A DNA stretch of 50,731 nucleotides from JAWLCQ01 sp041687095. Its GTDB lineage: Bacteria > Planctomycetota > Phycisphaerae > SM23-33. Shown piece by piece: positions 44,131 to 50,731 of the stretch. Both the position numbers and the translations under genes were made by a program. The stretch covers positions 1-50,731 of the forward strand of contig JAWLCQ010000013.1 in NCBI GenBank assembly GCA_041687095.1. The letters run 5' to 3'. Numbering within the stretch: position 1 is the first letter of the stretch; every line of letters starts with the position of its first letter. Under the pieces are notes generated by a model. The model saw only the letters and a list, made by a program, of their open reading frames with translations. It had not been told where the DNA came from and did not search any database.

Positions 44131-44452
44131 CGGAGGGCGAGATGGATACTGGTTACCTGGTTACCTGGTTACCTGGTTGACTGGTAACTGGTTGACTGGT
44201 GAGGACCGGCCGACCGGGAAAGAAGGAACCGGGAACCGGACCCCAGGAACCGGGCGCCAGGAATCGGGCGCCAGGAACCGGGCGCCGTAACCCCTCTCCC
44301 CTCGGGGAGAGGTGCCCCGCGCAGCGGGGCGGTGAGGGGGCGCCTGAAAGGTGAAGACGGCCAGGAAGCAGAACAGACGAAACCAGTCAACCGATTCCGC
44401 CCACCGTTCCCCATGGGCCCGAGGGGCTCGGTGAACGCAAGGAGCGCATAGA
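44131..44452. repeat. composite tandem and dyad repeat between pilB and pilT
   Basis: Octamer CTGGTTAC three times then CTGGTTGA variants at 44149-44200, with an inverse (ACCAGTCAACC) at 44386-44397; a 15-base CAGGAACCGGGCGC unit repeated at 44245-44287; and a widespread GGGAGAGG-type element at 44286-44343 with hairpins CCTCTCCCC/GGGGAGAGG (44293-44312) and GCCCCGC/GCGGGGC (44314-44330). No gene. The repeats split an otherwise compact pil operon. Confidence 0.8.
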
Positions 44453-45514
44453 GTGAGCATGCTGCATGACCTGTTGACCAAGGCGTTGGAGGACAAGGCG
44501 AGCGACATGCACGTCGTCTCGAACCTCAAGCCCCTCTTCCGCATCCACACCGCGCTGGCGCCCGTCGAGAGCTACCCGGTGGTCACGCCCCAGGCGGCCG
44601 AGGCGCTGCTGCGGGAGATGATCGACGACGGGATGTACGCGCGGTTCCAGGAGCGGAAGGACCTGGACTTCTCGACGGAGGTCCCGGGGCTGGGGCGCTT
44701 CCGCGTCAACGCCCACCTGCAGAGCGGGTCGATCGGCATCGCGTTCCGGGCGATCCCCAAGGACGTCCCCGCCCTGGCGGACCTGAGCCTGCCGGAGGTC
44801 GTCGAGCGCCTGGTGGATCTGCCGCGCGGGCTGGTCCTGGTGACGGGGCCCACGGGCTCGGGCAAGAGCACCACGCTGGCGTCGATGATCGACGCCATGA
44901 ACCACCGCCGCGCCGCCCACATCATCACCATCGAGGACCCCATCGAGTACGAGTTCGTCTCCCGCAAGAGCCTCATCGAGCAGCGCGAGGTCGGGCACGA
45001 CGTGGAGAGCTTCTCCAGCGGCCTGCGCCACGCGCTGCGCCAGGACCCGGACATCATCCTCCTGGGCGAGATGCGCGATCTGGAGACGGTGTCGGCCGCC
45101 ATCACCGCCGCCGAGACCGGGCACCTGGTGCTGTCCACGCTGCACACGCAGTCGGCGGCCCAGACGATCGAGCGTATCGTGGACGTGTACCCCGCTCACC
45201 AGCAGGAGCAGGTGCGGTCGCTGCTGGCGAGCACGCTGCAGGCGGTGATCACGCAGGCGCTGTTCCGCCGGCTCGACGGGAAGGGCATGGTCCCCGCCTG
45301 CGAGATCATGGTCTGCAACTCCGCGGTCCGCAACTGCATCCGCGAGGCGCGGATCCACGAGATCCCCAACATCATCGAGACCAACCGCTCGATGGGCATG
45401 ATGCCGCTGGACACGGCCCTGAAGGGCCTGGTCTTCAGCGGGTGCATCTCGCGGCAGCAGGCGCTGGAGCGGGCGGTCCGCCCGGACCTGCTGTCCACCG
45501 TCCTCAGCGCGTAG
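44453..45514 (+). CDS. pilT: type IV pilus retraction ATPase PilT
   Basis: 353 residues. Walker A GPTGSGKSTT (about 131-140), IEDPIEYEF, Walker B IILLGEMRDLETV, His box LSTLHTQSAAQTIERIVDV, and the PilT signature AIRNLIRE-like AVRNCIREARIHEIPN near 290-305. No zinc motif, as expected. GTG start with AAGGAG 8 bases upstream; the ATG two codons later is less well spaced. Its presence means pili are probably retractable and could drive twitching or DNA uptake. Confidence 0.94.
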   Translation: MSMLHDLLTKALEDKASDMHVVSNLKPLFRIHTALAPVESYPVVTPQAAEALLREMIDDGMYARFQERKDLDFSTEVPGLGRFRVNAHLQSGSIGIAFRAIPKDVPALADLSLPEVVERLVDLPRGLVLVTGPTGSGKSTTLASMIDAMNHRRAAHIITIEDPIEYEFVSRKSLIEQREVGHDVESFSSGLRHALRQDPDIILLGEMRDLETVSAAITAAETGHLVLSTLHTQSAAQTIERIVDVYPAHQQEQVRSLLASTLQAVITQALFRRLDGKGMVPACEIMVCNSAVRNCIREARIHEIPNIIETNRSMGMMPLDTALKGLVFSGCISRQQALERAVRPDLLSTVLSA

Positions 45515-45667
45515 CGCGGGGGCGGGCGGCACGGCGGCGGAGCGAATCGTACGTTGCAGGCGCAGGGGCATGCGGGCGCAGGCCCGGAGCGCCCCCAGGC
45601 CCGTGGAGCAGCGAGCCAGGGAACCAGGAACCCAGGAACCGGTCAGTCCGTCGGAAGCAGGAGCATC
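45515..45667. repeat. short repeat region before pilC
   Basis: GGGAACCAGGAACCCAGGAA near 45618-45640 is related to the CAGGAACCGGGCGC units before pilT. No gene. Confidence 0.45.
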
Positions 45668-46887
45668 ATGCAGCGATTCCGCTATGAAGTACGAGACGGG
45701 GGCGGGCAGGTGCGCTCGGGCGTCCTGGTCGCCGATTCGCTGAACGAGGCGACGATGACCCTGCGCGGGCAGGGGTCGTTCCCGCTGGAGGTCGTCCCGC
45801 TCGCGGACGGCCTGGCGGGGATCCTGCAGCAGATGCGCTCCGTCCGCGTCGAGAAGGGCCCCGGGCTCAAGGACGTCCTGGGCTTCACCAGCCAGATCGC
45901 CGTCATGATCAAGGCCGGCATCAGCATCCGCGAGGCCATCGGCGGCGTCGCCGACCAGTGCGACAACCCCAAGTTCAAGCGGACGCTGCAGCTCATCAAG
46001 GCCGACGTCGAGGCCGGGCAGTCGTTCTCCGACGCCCTCTCCCGCCATCCCAAGGTCTTCAGCACGCTGTACGTCAACATGATCCGCGCCTCGGAACTCA
46101 GCGGCAACCTGGGGGGGATGATGGAGCGGATCGGCATGTACCTCCAGCAGCAGCTCGAGACCCGCAACATGGTCCGCGGGGCCATGATCTACCCCTGCAT
46201 CATCGGCACGCTGGCGGTGGGGACGACCATCTTCATGCTCACCTGGGTGCTGCCCCGCTTCACCAAGCTCTTCGAGGGCAAGGAGGACCTGCTCCCGGGC
46301 CCGACCCTCGCGCTGATGGCCGTCAGCGACTTCATGCGGAACAGTTGGTACATCATCGTCCTGGTGCTGGTGCTGCTCGCCGGGGGGGGGGTCTACGCCC
46401 TCAAGCAGCCCTGGGGCAAGGCGCGGTGGGACCGCATCGCCCTCAAGCTCCCGCTGTTCTCCAAGCTCCTCCGCGCCATGTACATCTCCCGCGGGATGCA
46501 GACGATGGGCGAACTCGTCAACGCCGGGGTGCCCATGCTCGAGACGCTGGGCATCACCGCCGACGTGTCGGGCAACACCGTCTTCCAGGCGATGTGGCGG
46601 TCCGTCCACGACGCCGTCCAGCAGGGCGAGAAGGTCGCCAAGCCCCTCTCCCAGCAGCGCCTCCTGCCCGGGAACGTCGTGCAGATGATCTCCGCGGGCG
46701 AGGAGTCCGGCAAGCTGGGCATGGTCATGCGCGACGTCGCGGACTACTTCTCCCAGGAACTCCGCAACGCCATCAAGACCATGACCGCCATGATCGAGCC
46801 CATCATGATCATCTGCATGGGCCTCGTCGTCGGGTTCATCGCCATGAGCATCATCCTCCCGATCTTCAAGATGTCCTCGCTGGTGAA
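45668..46887 (+). CDS. pilC: type IV pilus platform protein PilC (cut by the assembly gap)
   Basis: Inner-membrane platform on which PilB and PilT act. 406 residues are visible. It has two GspF domains (about 68-190 and 275-400) with repeated motifs (FTSQIAVMIKAGISIREAI; GMQTMGELVNAGVPMLETL) and three TM segments. The frame reaches IILPIFKMSSLV and then the N run, within a few residues of the expected C-terminus, so little is missing. ATG chosen because MQRFRYEVRD is the family start. Confidence 0.92.
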
Positions 46888-46987
46888 NNNNNNNNNNNNN
46901 NNNNNNNNNNNNNNNNNNNNNNNNNNNNNNNNNNNNNNNNNNNNNNNNNNNNNNNNNNNNNNNNNNNNNNNNNNNNNNNNNNNNNNN
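46888..46987. other. 100-N assembly gap
   Basis: Exactly 100 Ns, the usual placeholder for a scaffold join of unknown length. The right side begins with CGCAATC heptads (46988-47014), suggesting the assembly broke on a short-period repeat. Confidence 0.95.
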
Positions 46988-47015
46988 CGCAATCCGCAAT
47001 CCGCAATCCGCAATG
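46988..47015. repeat. CGCAATC heptad repeat at gap edge
   Basis: Three and a half copies of CGCAATC immediately after the N run. Same seven-base period as the AGCTATC units of repeat B. True length unknown because of the gap. Confidence 0.8.
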
Positions 47016-47059
47016 GCCTCCCTCCCGCCGCGTCCGCGAATTCCCGGGGCGTTTCCCGC

Positions 47060-47551
47060 ATGCGAAAGGCCTTCTCCCTCGTCGAGGTCGCCATGAGCAC
47101 CGCCATGGTCGGCCTGGGCGTGGTGAGCCTGATGACGTTCGTGGGGTCCGGGACGCGGATCAACGGGCAGGCCCAGGACCTGACGCGAGCGTCTTTCCTC
47201 GTGCAGGAGATGCGCGAGTGGACCCTCCGCCTGCCCTTCAGCGACCCCGACCCCGGGGACGCGGGCAAGCCCCCGGGGCCCGACGGGACCGACCCGCAGA
47301 TCTTCGTCGACGACCTCGACGACCTCCTCAACGTGACCTACAGCCCCCCGCGGAACGGCATGGGGACGGCGATCGCCGACATGCCCGAGTGGTCCGAGAC
47401 CATCGTCCTCACGTGGCGGGACCCGTCGAACCTCTCCGCCGTCGTGTCCAACGGGGCCAGCGACGTCATCCACGTGAGCCTGATCATCTCGCGCCAGGGA
47501 CGCGAGGTCCTGCGAACGGGGTGGCTCGTCGTCCGGAGAGACTCCCCATGA
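47060..47551 (+). CDS. minor pseudopilin, PilV-like
   Basis: 163 residues with a type III signal: short leader MRKA, then FSLVEVAMSTAMVGLGVVSL, with Glu at +5 of the mature helix. The residue before the cleavage site is Ala rather than the usual Gly. A single N-terminal helix, then a beta-rich domain. PilV/PilI-like by size and position before the PilX-like gene; it overlaps that gene by four bases (ATGA). Confidence 0.82.
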   Translation: MRKAFSLVEVAMSTAMVGLGVVSLMTFVGSGTRINGQAQDLTRASFLVQEMREWTLRLPFSDPDPGDAGKPPGPDGTDPQIFVDDLDDLLNVTYSPPRNGMGTAIADMPEWSETIVLTWRDPSNLSAVVSNGASDVIHVSLIISRQGREVLRTGWLVVRRDSP

Positions 47552-48966
47552 TCCACACCCGCCGCCCCCCCTCTCGCCATCCGCCCCCGGCCCGCCGCGC
47601 CCTCCGGCGCTCGGGCCTGGCGGCCGTCCTGGCCCTGATCTTCCTGAGCCTCATCGCCACCATCGTCGTCTCGTTCGGGTCGGTGACGAGCGGGCACTGG
47701 ATGCAGGGCCGCAGCCACGCCTCCATCGTCGCCGCCCGCATGCAGGCGGAGGGGGGCCTGCAGCTCATGCTGCGTGAACTCGCCCAGACCCGCGTCGGAT
47801 CCGCCAACGACCAGCCCGCCCTCCTGCAGGCCATCGCCACCCGCCTGCGCAGCTCGATGCACGGGTCGGGCAACCTCGGGGAGGCCCAGATCGTCTACGA
47901 CCCCCTCACCCGCGCCATCATCATCCCCCCCATCGCCACCGACGAGGGCGCCTTCAGCGTCCGCATCGAGGGCGTGGACGACGTCGCGGCCGTGCGGGTG
48001 TTCGTCACCGGCACGAGCGGGGAGGCGTCGCGCACGGTCTCCATCGAGTGCGGCCTGCGGAACCGCATCGGGGGCGCGTTCCCGTTCGGGGTGGCGTCGC
48101 GGGGCGCCATCGTGCTGACCGGCAACGCCTCCATCCACGGCAGGACGGACGCCAACGAGGCCCACATCCTCAGCGCCACCTACGACCCGCCCACCGCCGT
48201 CACCATGACCGGCAACTGCGACATCGACGGGGACGTGTCGATCAGCAACCCCTACGGCGAGGTGGCCCTGACGGGCAACGTCACCATCGGCGGCAAGAGC
48301 CACTGGGACCCGGCGATCTCGCAGCACATCCACATCGGGGTGGGCGACGCGGATTTCCCGGAGGTGGACCCCAACGAGTTCGAGCCCTACGCGACGAGCA
48401 TCGTCGACGACAAGACGAAGACGAACGGCAACTGCACGTTCGAGAACATCCGCATCCTCGCCAACACCGACCCGACCTTCTCGGGCAACACCACGATCCG
48501 CGGGGTCGTCTACATCGAGGCCCCCAACCGCGTGCACTTCTCGGGCAACACGACGATCACGGGCGTGGTCGTCACCGAGAGCGGGAACCTGCACCCCGAC
48601 GAGGAGAGTTCCATCAAGTTCTCGGGGAACCTGTCGTCCCGGGGCGTGGAGGAGCTGCCCGACACCGCCGCGTTCCGCGAGATCCGCGAGAAGGCGGGCT
48701 CGTTCCTGCTCGCCCCCGGGTTCGATGTGGAACTCGTGGGCAACTTCGGGACGGTCAACGGGGCGATTGCGGTGGAGCAGTTGAAGCTCACCGGCAACGC
48801 GGGGGGGATCGTCGAGGGGTTCGTGGTGACGTACGGGCCCGAGGAGCTGCGGCTCACGGGCAACTCGCGGCTGATCATCGACCGCTCCGAGGGGGACGAC
48901 CTGCCCCCCGGATTCCGATTCCCCGCCAAGCTAGCACCCGCACCGGACACCTATGTGGAACACTGA
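47548..48966 (+). CDS. PilX-like pilus protein with ten-turn TGN/SGN predicted beta-solenoid
   Basis: 472 residues. Basic N-terminus, one TM/pilin-like helix (about 23-46), a helical stretch (about 55-105), a small domain to about 175, then a repeat region with ten [LFV][TSVN]GN turns: 191-193, 221-223, 242-244, 293-295, 312-314, 332-334, 359-361, 397-399, 415-417, 437-439. Between them are short hydrophobic strands (VTIGG, TTIRGVVYI, TTITGVVVT), the pattern of a right-handed beta-helix. PilX N-terminal proteins are minor pilins. The solenoid could be an adhesive or capping tip. Codons of the repeats are not identical, so the array is old. Confidence 0.75.
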   Translation: MIHTRRPPSRHPPPARRALRRSGLAAVLALIFLSLIATIVVSFGSVTSGHWMQGRSHASIVAARMQAEGGLQLMLRELAQTRVGSANDQPALLQAIATRLRSSMHGSGNLGEAQIVYDPLTRAIIIPPIATDEGAFSVRIEGVDDVAAVRVFVTGTSGEASRTVSIECGLRNRIGGAFPFGVASRGAIVLTGNASIHGRTDANEAHILSATYDPPTAVTMTGNCDIDGDVSISNPYGEVALTGNVTIGGKSHWDPAISQHIHIGVGDADFPEVDPNEFEPYATSIVDDKTKTNGNCTFENIRILANTDPTFSGNTTIRGVVYIEAPNRVHFSGNTTITGVVVTESGNLHPDEESSIKFSGNLSSRGVEELPDTAAFREIREKAGSFLLAPGFDVELVGNFGTVNGAIAVEQLKLTGNAGGIVEGFVVTYGPEELRLTGNSRLIIDRSEGDDLPPGFRFPAKLAPAPDTYVEH

Positions 48967-49492
48967 TGTAAGACGCAGGAGACGGAGAGACGGCTTTACC
49001 CTGCCGGAGCTGCTGCTGGCGTCGGCGCTGACGGCGGCGCTGATGCTGTCGCTGGGCTCGGCCATCAACGCCGCGTTCGGCAGCTACCGCGAGAATGAGC
49101 GGCTGGCGGGGGTGTCGCAGGCGGCAAGGTCGGTGCTGTACCGCATCACGCGCGACATCCGCACCGCCGAGGCCGTCAGCGTGCAGAGCACGTACGTGGA
49201 GATCGTGCCCCCCCCCGACGGGTCGGGGCTCACGCGCATCCGCTACGAGTTCGACGGTGCGGCCAGGACGCTCCGCTACTCGCGCACCGTCAACGGCAGC
49301 ACGACGACGCAGACGCTCCTGGGCGACGGGGAGTACCAGGTGGTCCTGTTCTACCCCGCCGCCCTCATGGGCCGCGACGCCGACGGGGTGTGGTGCACGA
49401 AGAACGTCACCATCCGCCTGGAGCTTGACAGCGACCGGCAGCGCTACCCGTACACGGCGTCGGCGGCCCCGCGGCGGAACCAGGAGTTCTGA
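48953..49492 (+). CDS. minor pseudopilin, PilW-like
   Basis: 179 residues. Class III signal: Arg-rich leader ending RRDG, then FTLPELLLASALTAALMLSL with Glu at +5. C-terminal beta domain (GLTRIRYEFDGAARTLRYS) typical of PilW/GspJ-type minor pilins. Overlaps the PilX-like gene by 14 bases, so translation is coupled. Last gene of the pil operon before a large dyad element. Confidence 0.85.
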   Translation: MWNTDVRRRRRRDGFTLPELLLASALTAALMLSLGSAINAAFGSYRENERLAGVSQAARSVLYRITRDIRTAEAVSVQSTYVEIVPPPDGSGLTRIRYEFDGAARTLRYSRTVNGSTTTQTLLGDGEYQVVLFYPAALMGRDADGVWCTKNVTIRLELDSDRQRYPYTASAAPRRNQEF

Positions 49493-49527
49493 CCCCCCCT
49501 GGAGGAGAAGCGCGGGTTCTGCCACGC

Positions 49528-50031
49528 CTCAACCGCCTGCGCCCGGGGTCTCCTGACCTCGTTGTTCTACACGTCTCGGACCTCGCGGGGCGGCAGGGAC
49601 CGGTTTCCAGGCGTCCCGCCAGGGACGCGTCTCCGTGCGTCCCGGTAGGGACGCTGTGACAATAGCCCAGCAGTTCACTGCTGGGACCCGGGCGGTTCCA
49701 TCCCCCTTTTCTTCTTCTTTTCAAGCCCCGGGAGGGGCGCTTGAGGGTGCGCCATGGAGTCATCCCTCAAGCGCCCCTCCCGGGGCTTGGGATCCCGCGC
49801 AACCGCCTACCCAGCACTGAAGTGTTGGGCTATTGTCAAGCTGTCCCTGCCGGGACTCCCGGAATCGCGTCCCTGCCGGGACGCCCGGAACTGCCTCTAC
49901 GGGGACGCCCGCTCCCTGCGGGGACTCCCGGAGTTTCCTGTCCGGGACGACAGGCAGACTCTGGGCTGCTTGGTGCCAGGGCGCCGAGATGTGTAGAACA
50001 ACGTGGAGACCCGCAACGCAGACGCGATCAT
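49528..50031. repeat. large snap-back element family G
   Basis: Almost the whole spacer after the pilus operon folds back on itself. Outer arms GTTGTTCTACAC(G/A)TCTCGG at 49561-49579 and 49984-50002; next, units of about 27 bases containing GCGTCCCGGCAGGGACGC; then TGACAATAGCCCA with a CAGCA..TGCTG dyad; inner perfect 26-bp pair at 49722-49747 and 49764-49789 with a 16-base loop. Outside the arms, a family F unit (GGGGTCTCCTGACC) is partly repeated on the far side. No gene inside. Confidence 0.9.
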
Positions 50032-50113
50032 CCAGAGGGACCGATCTGCAGTTCGCGCGAACTTTTTCCGCCTCTGCCTCGTTACCAAGGGCATGTGAAA
50101 GGAAGGTGTCTTC

Positions 50114-50731
50114 ATGACCATCCGCAGAGCCATCAACGCCGCCCTCGTGCTACTCCTGACCGCCGCAACACTTACCGCCGGCCTGCTGTCGGTCTCCTGG
50201 GCGGACCCCGCCCCCCTCGCCCCCGCGACGTCCCCCGCCGCCGGATCCCTGGACGACGTGGTGACGCGGATGGACGGCCTGTTCCGCATGGCCGACGTCA
50301 CCTCCCAGGCGCAGGCCATGCGCGTCCTGCCCGAGCGGATGCAGAAGGTCCTGGACCTCGGGCGTGACGCGGAGAAGCAGCACCCCCACGCCGCCGACCT
50401 CCACGAGGTCCGTGTGCGGATGCTGGCGGCGGCGTCGCTGCTGCACCGCCTCCAGGGCGACCAGGACCCCGCCCACCAGAAGCGGATCCTGGACATCGCG
50501 CGGCGGATCACGGCCTCCGACGCCCCCCTCTCCGCCAAGGTCCAGCCCGATGCGCTGCTGACCCGCGAGGGGCTGTTGGCGCCCCGCACCCCGCCCGCCC
50601 GCATCGACGCGGACCTCCGCGCCTTCCTGCACCGCTACCCCGAGGGCGAGCCCCGGACGATGGCGCTGGTCCTGGGGGCGCAACTGGCCGCCGAGACCGC
50701 GCGCTACGACCTGCTGCACGAACTGCTCGGA
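50114..50731 (+). CDS. exported protein of unknown function (partial)
   Basis: 206 residues are visible and the frame runs off the right edge. A signal peptide (about 1-31; MTIRRAINAALVLLLTAATL, ending near VSWADPA) points to export. The rest is helical, rich in Ala, Leu, Arg and Asp, with TPR-like spacing, but no catalytic motif. Ribosome site AAGGAAGG lies 8 bases before the ATG. Not recognised; a thioredoxin-like or TPR domain may follow beyond the window. Confidence 0.75.
   Translation, partial: MTIRRAINAALVLLLTAATLTAGLLSVSWADPAPLAPATSPAAGSLDDVVTRMDGLFRMADVTSQAQAMRVLPERMQKVLDLGRDAEKQHPHAADLHEVRVRMLAAASLLHRLQGDQDPAHQKRILDIARRITASDAPLSAKVQPDALLTREGLLAPRTPPARIDADLRAFLHRYPEGEPRTMALVLGAQLAAETARYDLLHELLG

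Overview
The window is about 50.7 kb of very GC-rich DNA with one 100-N scaffold gap (46888-46987), so it is a draft or metagenome-assembled scaffold. The genes point to a diderm bacterium: an MlaF/MlaD-type lipid-trafficking pair, a PilM-N-O-P/PilB-T-C type IV pilus machine, and separate GlnRS and GluRS. Gene content and the repeat-rich intergenic DNA look most like Planctomycetota, possibly Phycisphaerae. That placement is inferred from family resemblance, not from a search.

Layout. 1-5080 (minus strand): a chemosensory cluster cheY-cheX-cheA-cheW-MCP, with the MCP running off the left edge. 5591-9294: a NarL-type histidine kinase/response regulator pair facing a divergent NarL-like regulator; two receiver domains here are degenerate. 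9629-13782: an ABC exporter, then an ACT-domain regulator with a UPF0210 protein. 13927-16123: a PhnP-like metallohydrolase, a PIN toxin-antitoxin pair and a short GNAT of the N-acetylglutamate synthase type. 16120-20562: mlaF-mlaD-MMPL, translationally coupled, with no MlaE permease. 20658-22616: a DUF433/DUF5615 toxin-antitoxin locus whose toxin is frameshifted, and a split YeeE/YedE sulfur-transporter pair. 22984-28989: rpiB, aroA, an orphan histidine kinase and recA. 29404-38696: DUF421, tilS, glnS, an AF2212-like gene with hicBA, gltX and a DUF255 thioredoxin-like protein. 39108-49492: a type IV pilus operon (pilM-N-O-P-like, pilB, pilT, pilC, then three minor-pilin genes, one with a predicted beta-solenoid). 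50114-end: an exported protein of unknown function, cut by the window edge.

The main surprise is between the genes. Nearly every longer intergenic space holds a small dyad ('snap-back') repeat. There are at least eight sequence families, several built from 7-9 bp tandem units. One (27503-27716) has perfect 13-bp terminal inverted repeats, an 8-bp target duplication, and a recognisable uninterrupted copy of its target at 9401-9460, so it can be read as a non-autonomous mobile element. Other families supply the stop codons of neighbouring genes (9286-9637, 13031-13186) or sit in frame inside a gene (19187-19273 in MMPL). No transposase is visible in the window.

Promoter-like sequences recur with a -35 close to TTGCCC/TTGACA, a spacer of 17-18 bases and a TATAAT-like -10 (before aroA, gltX, the hicBA locus, recA, and an unexplained 420-base leader before the orphan kinase).
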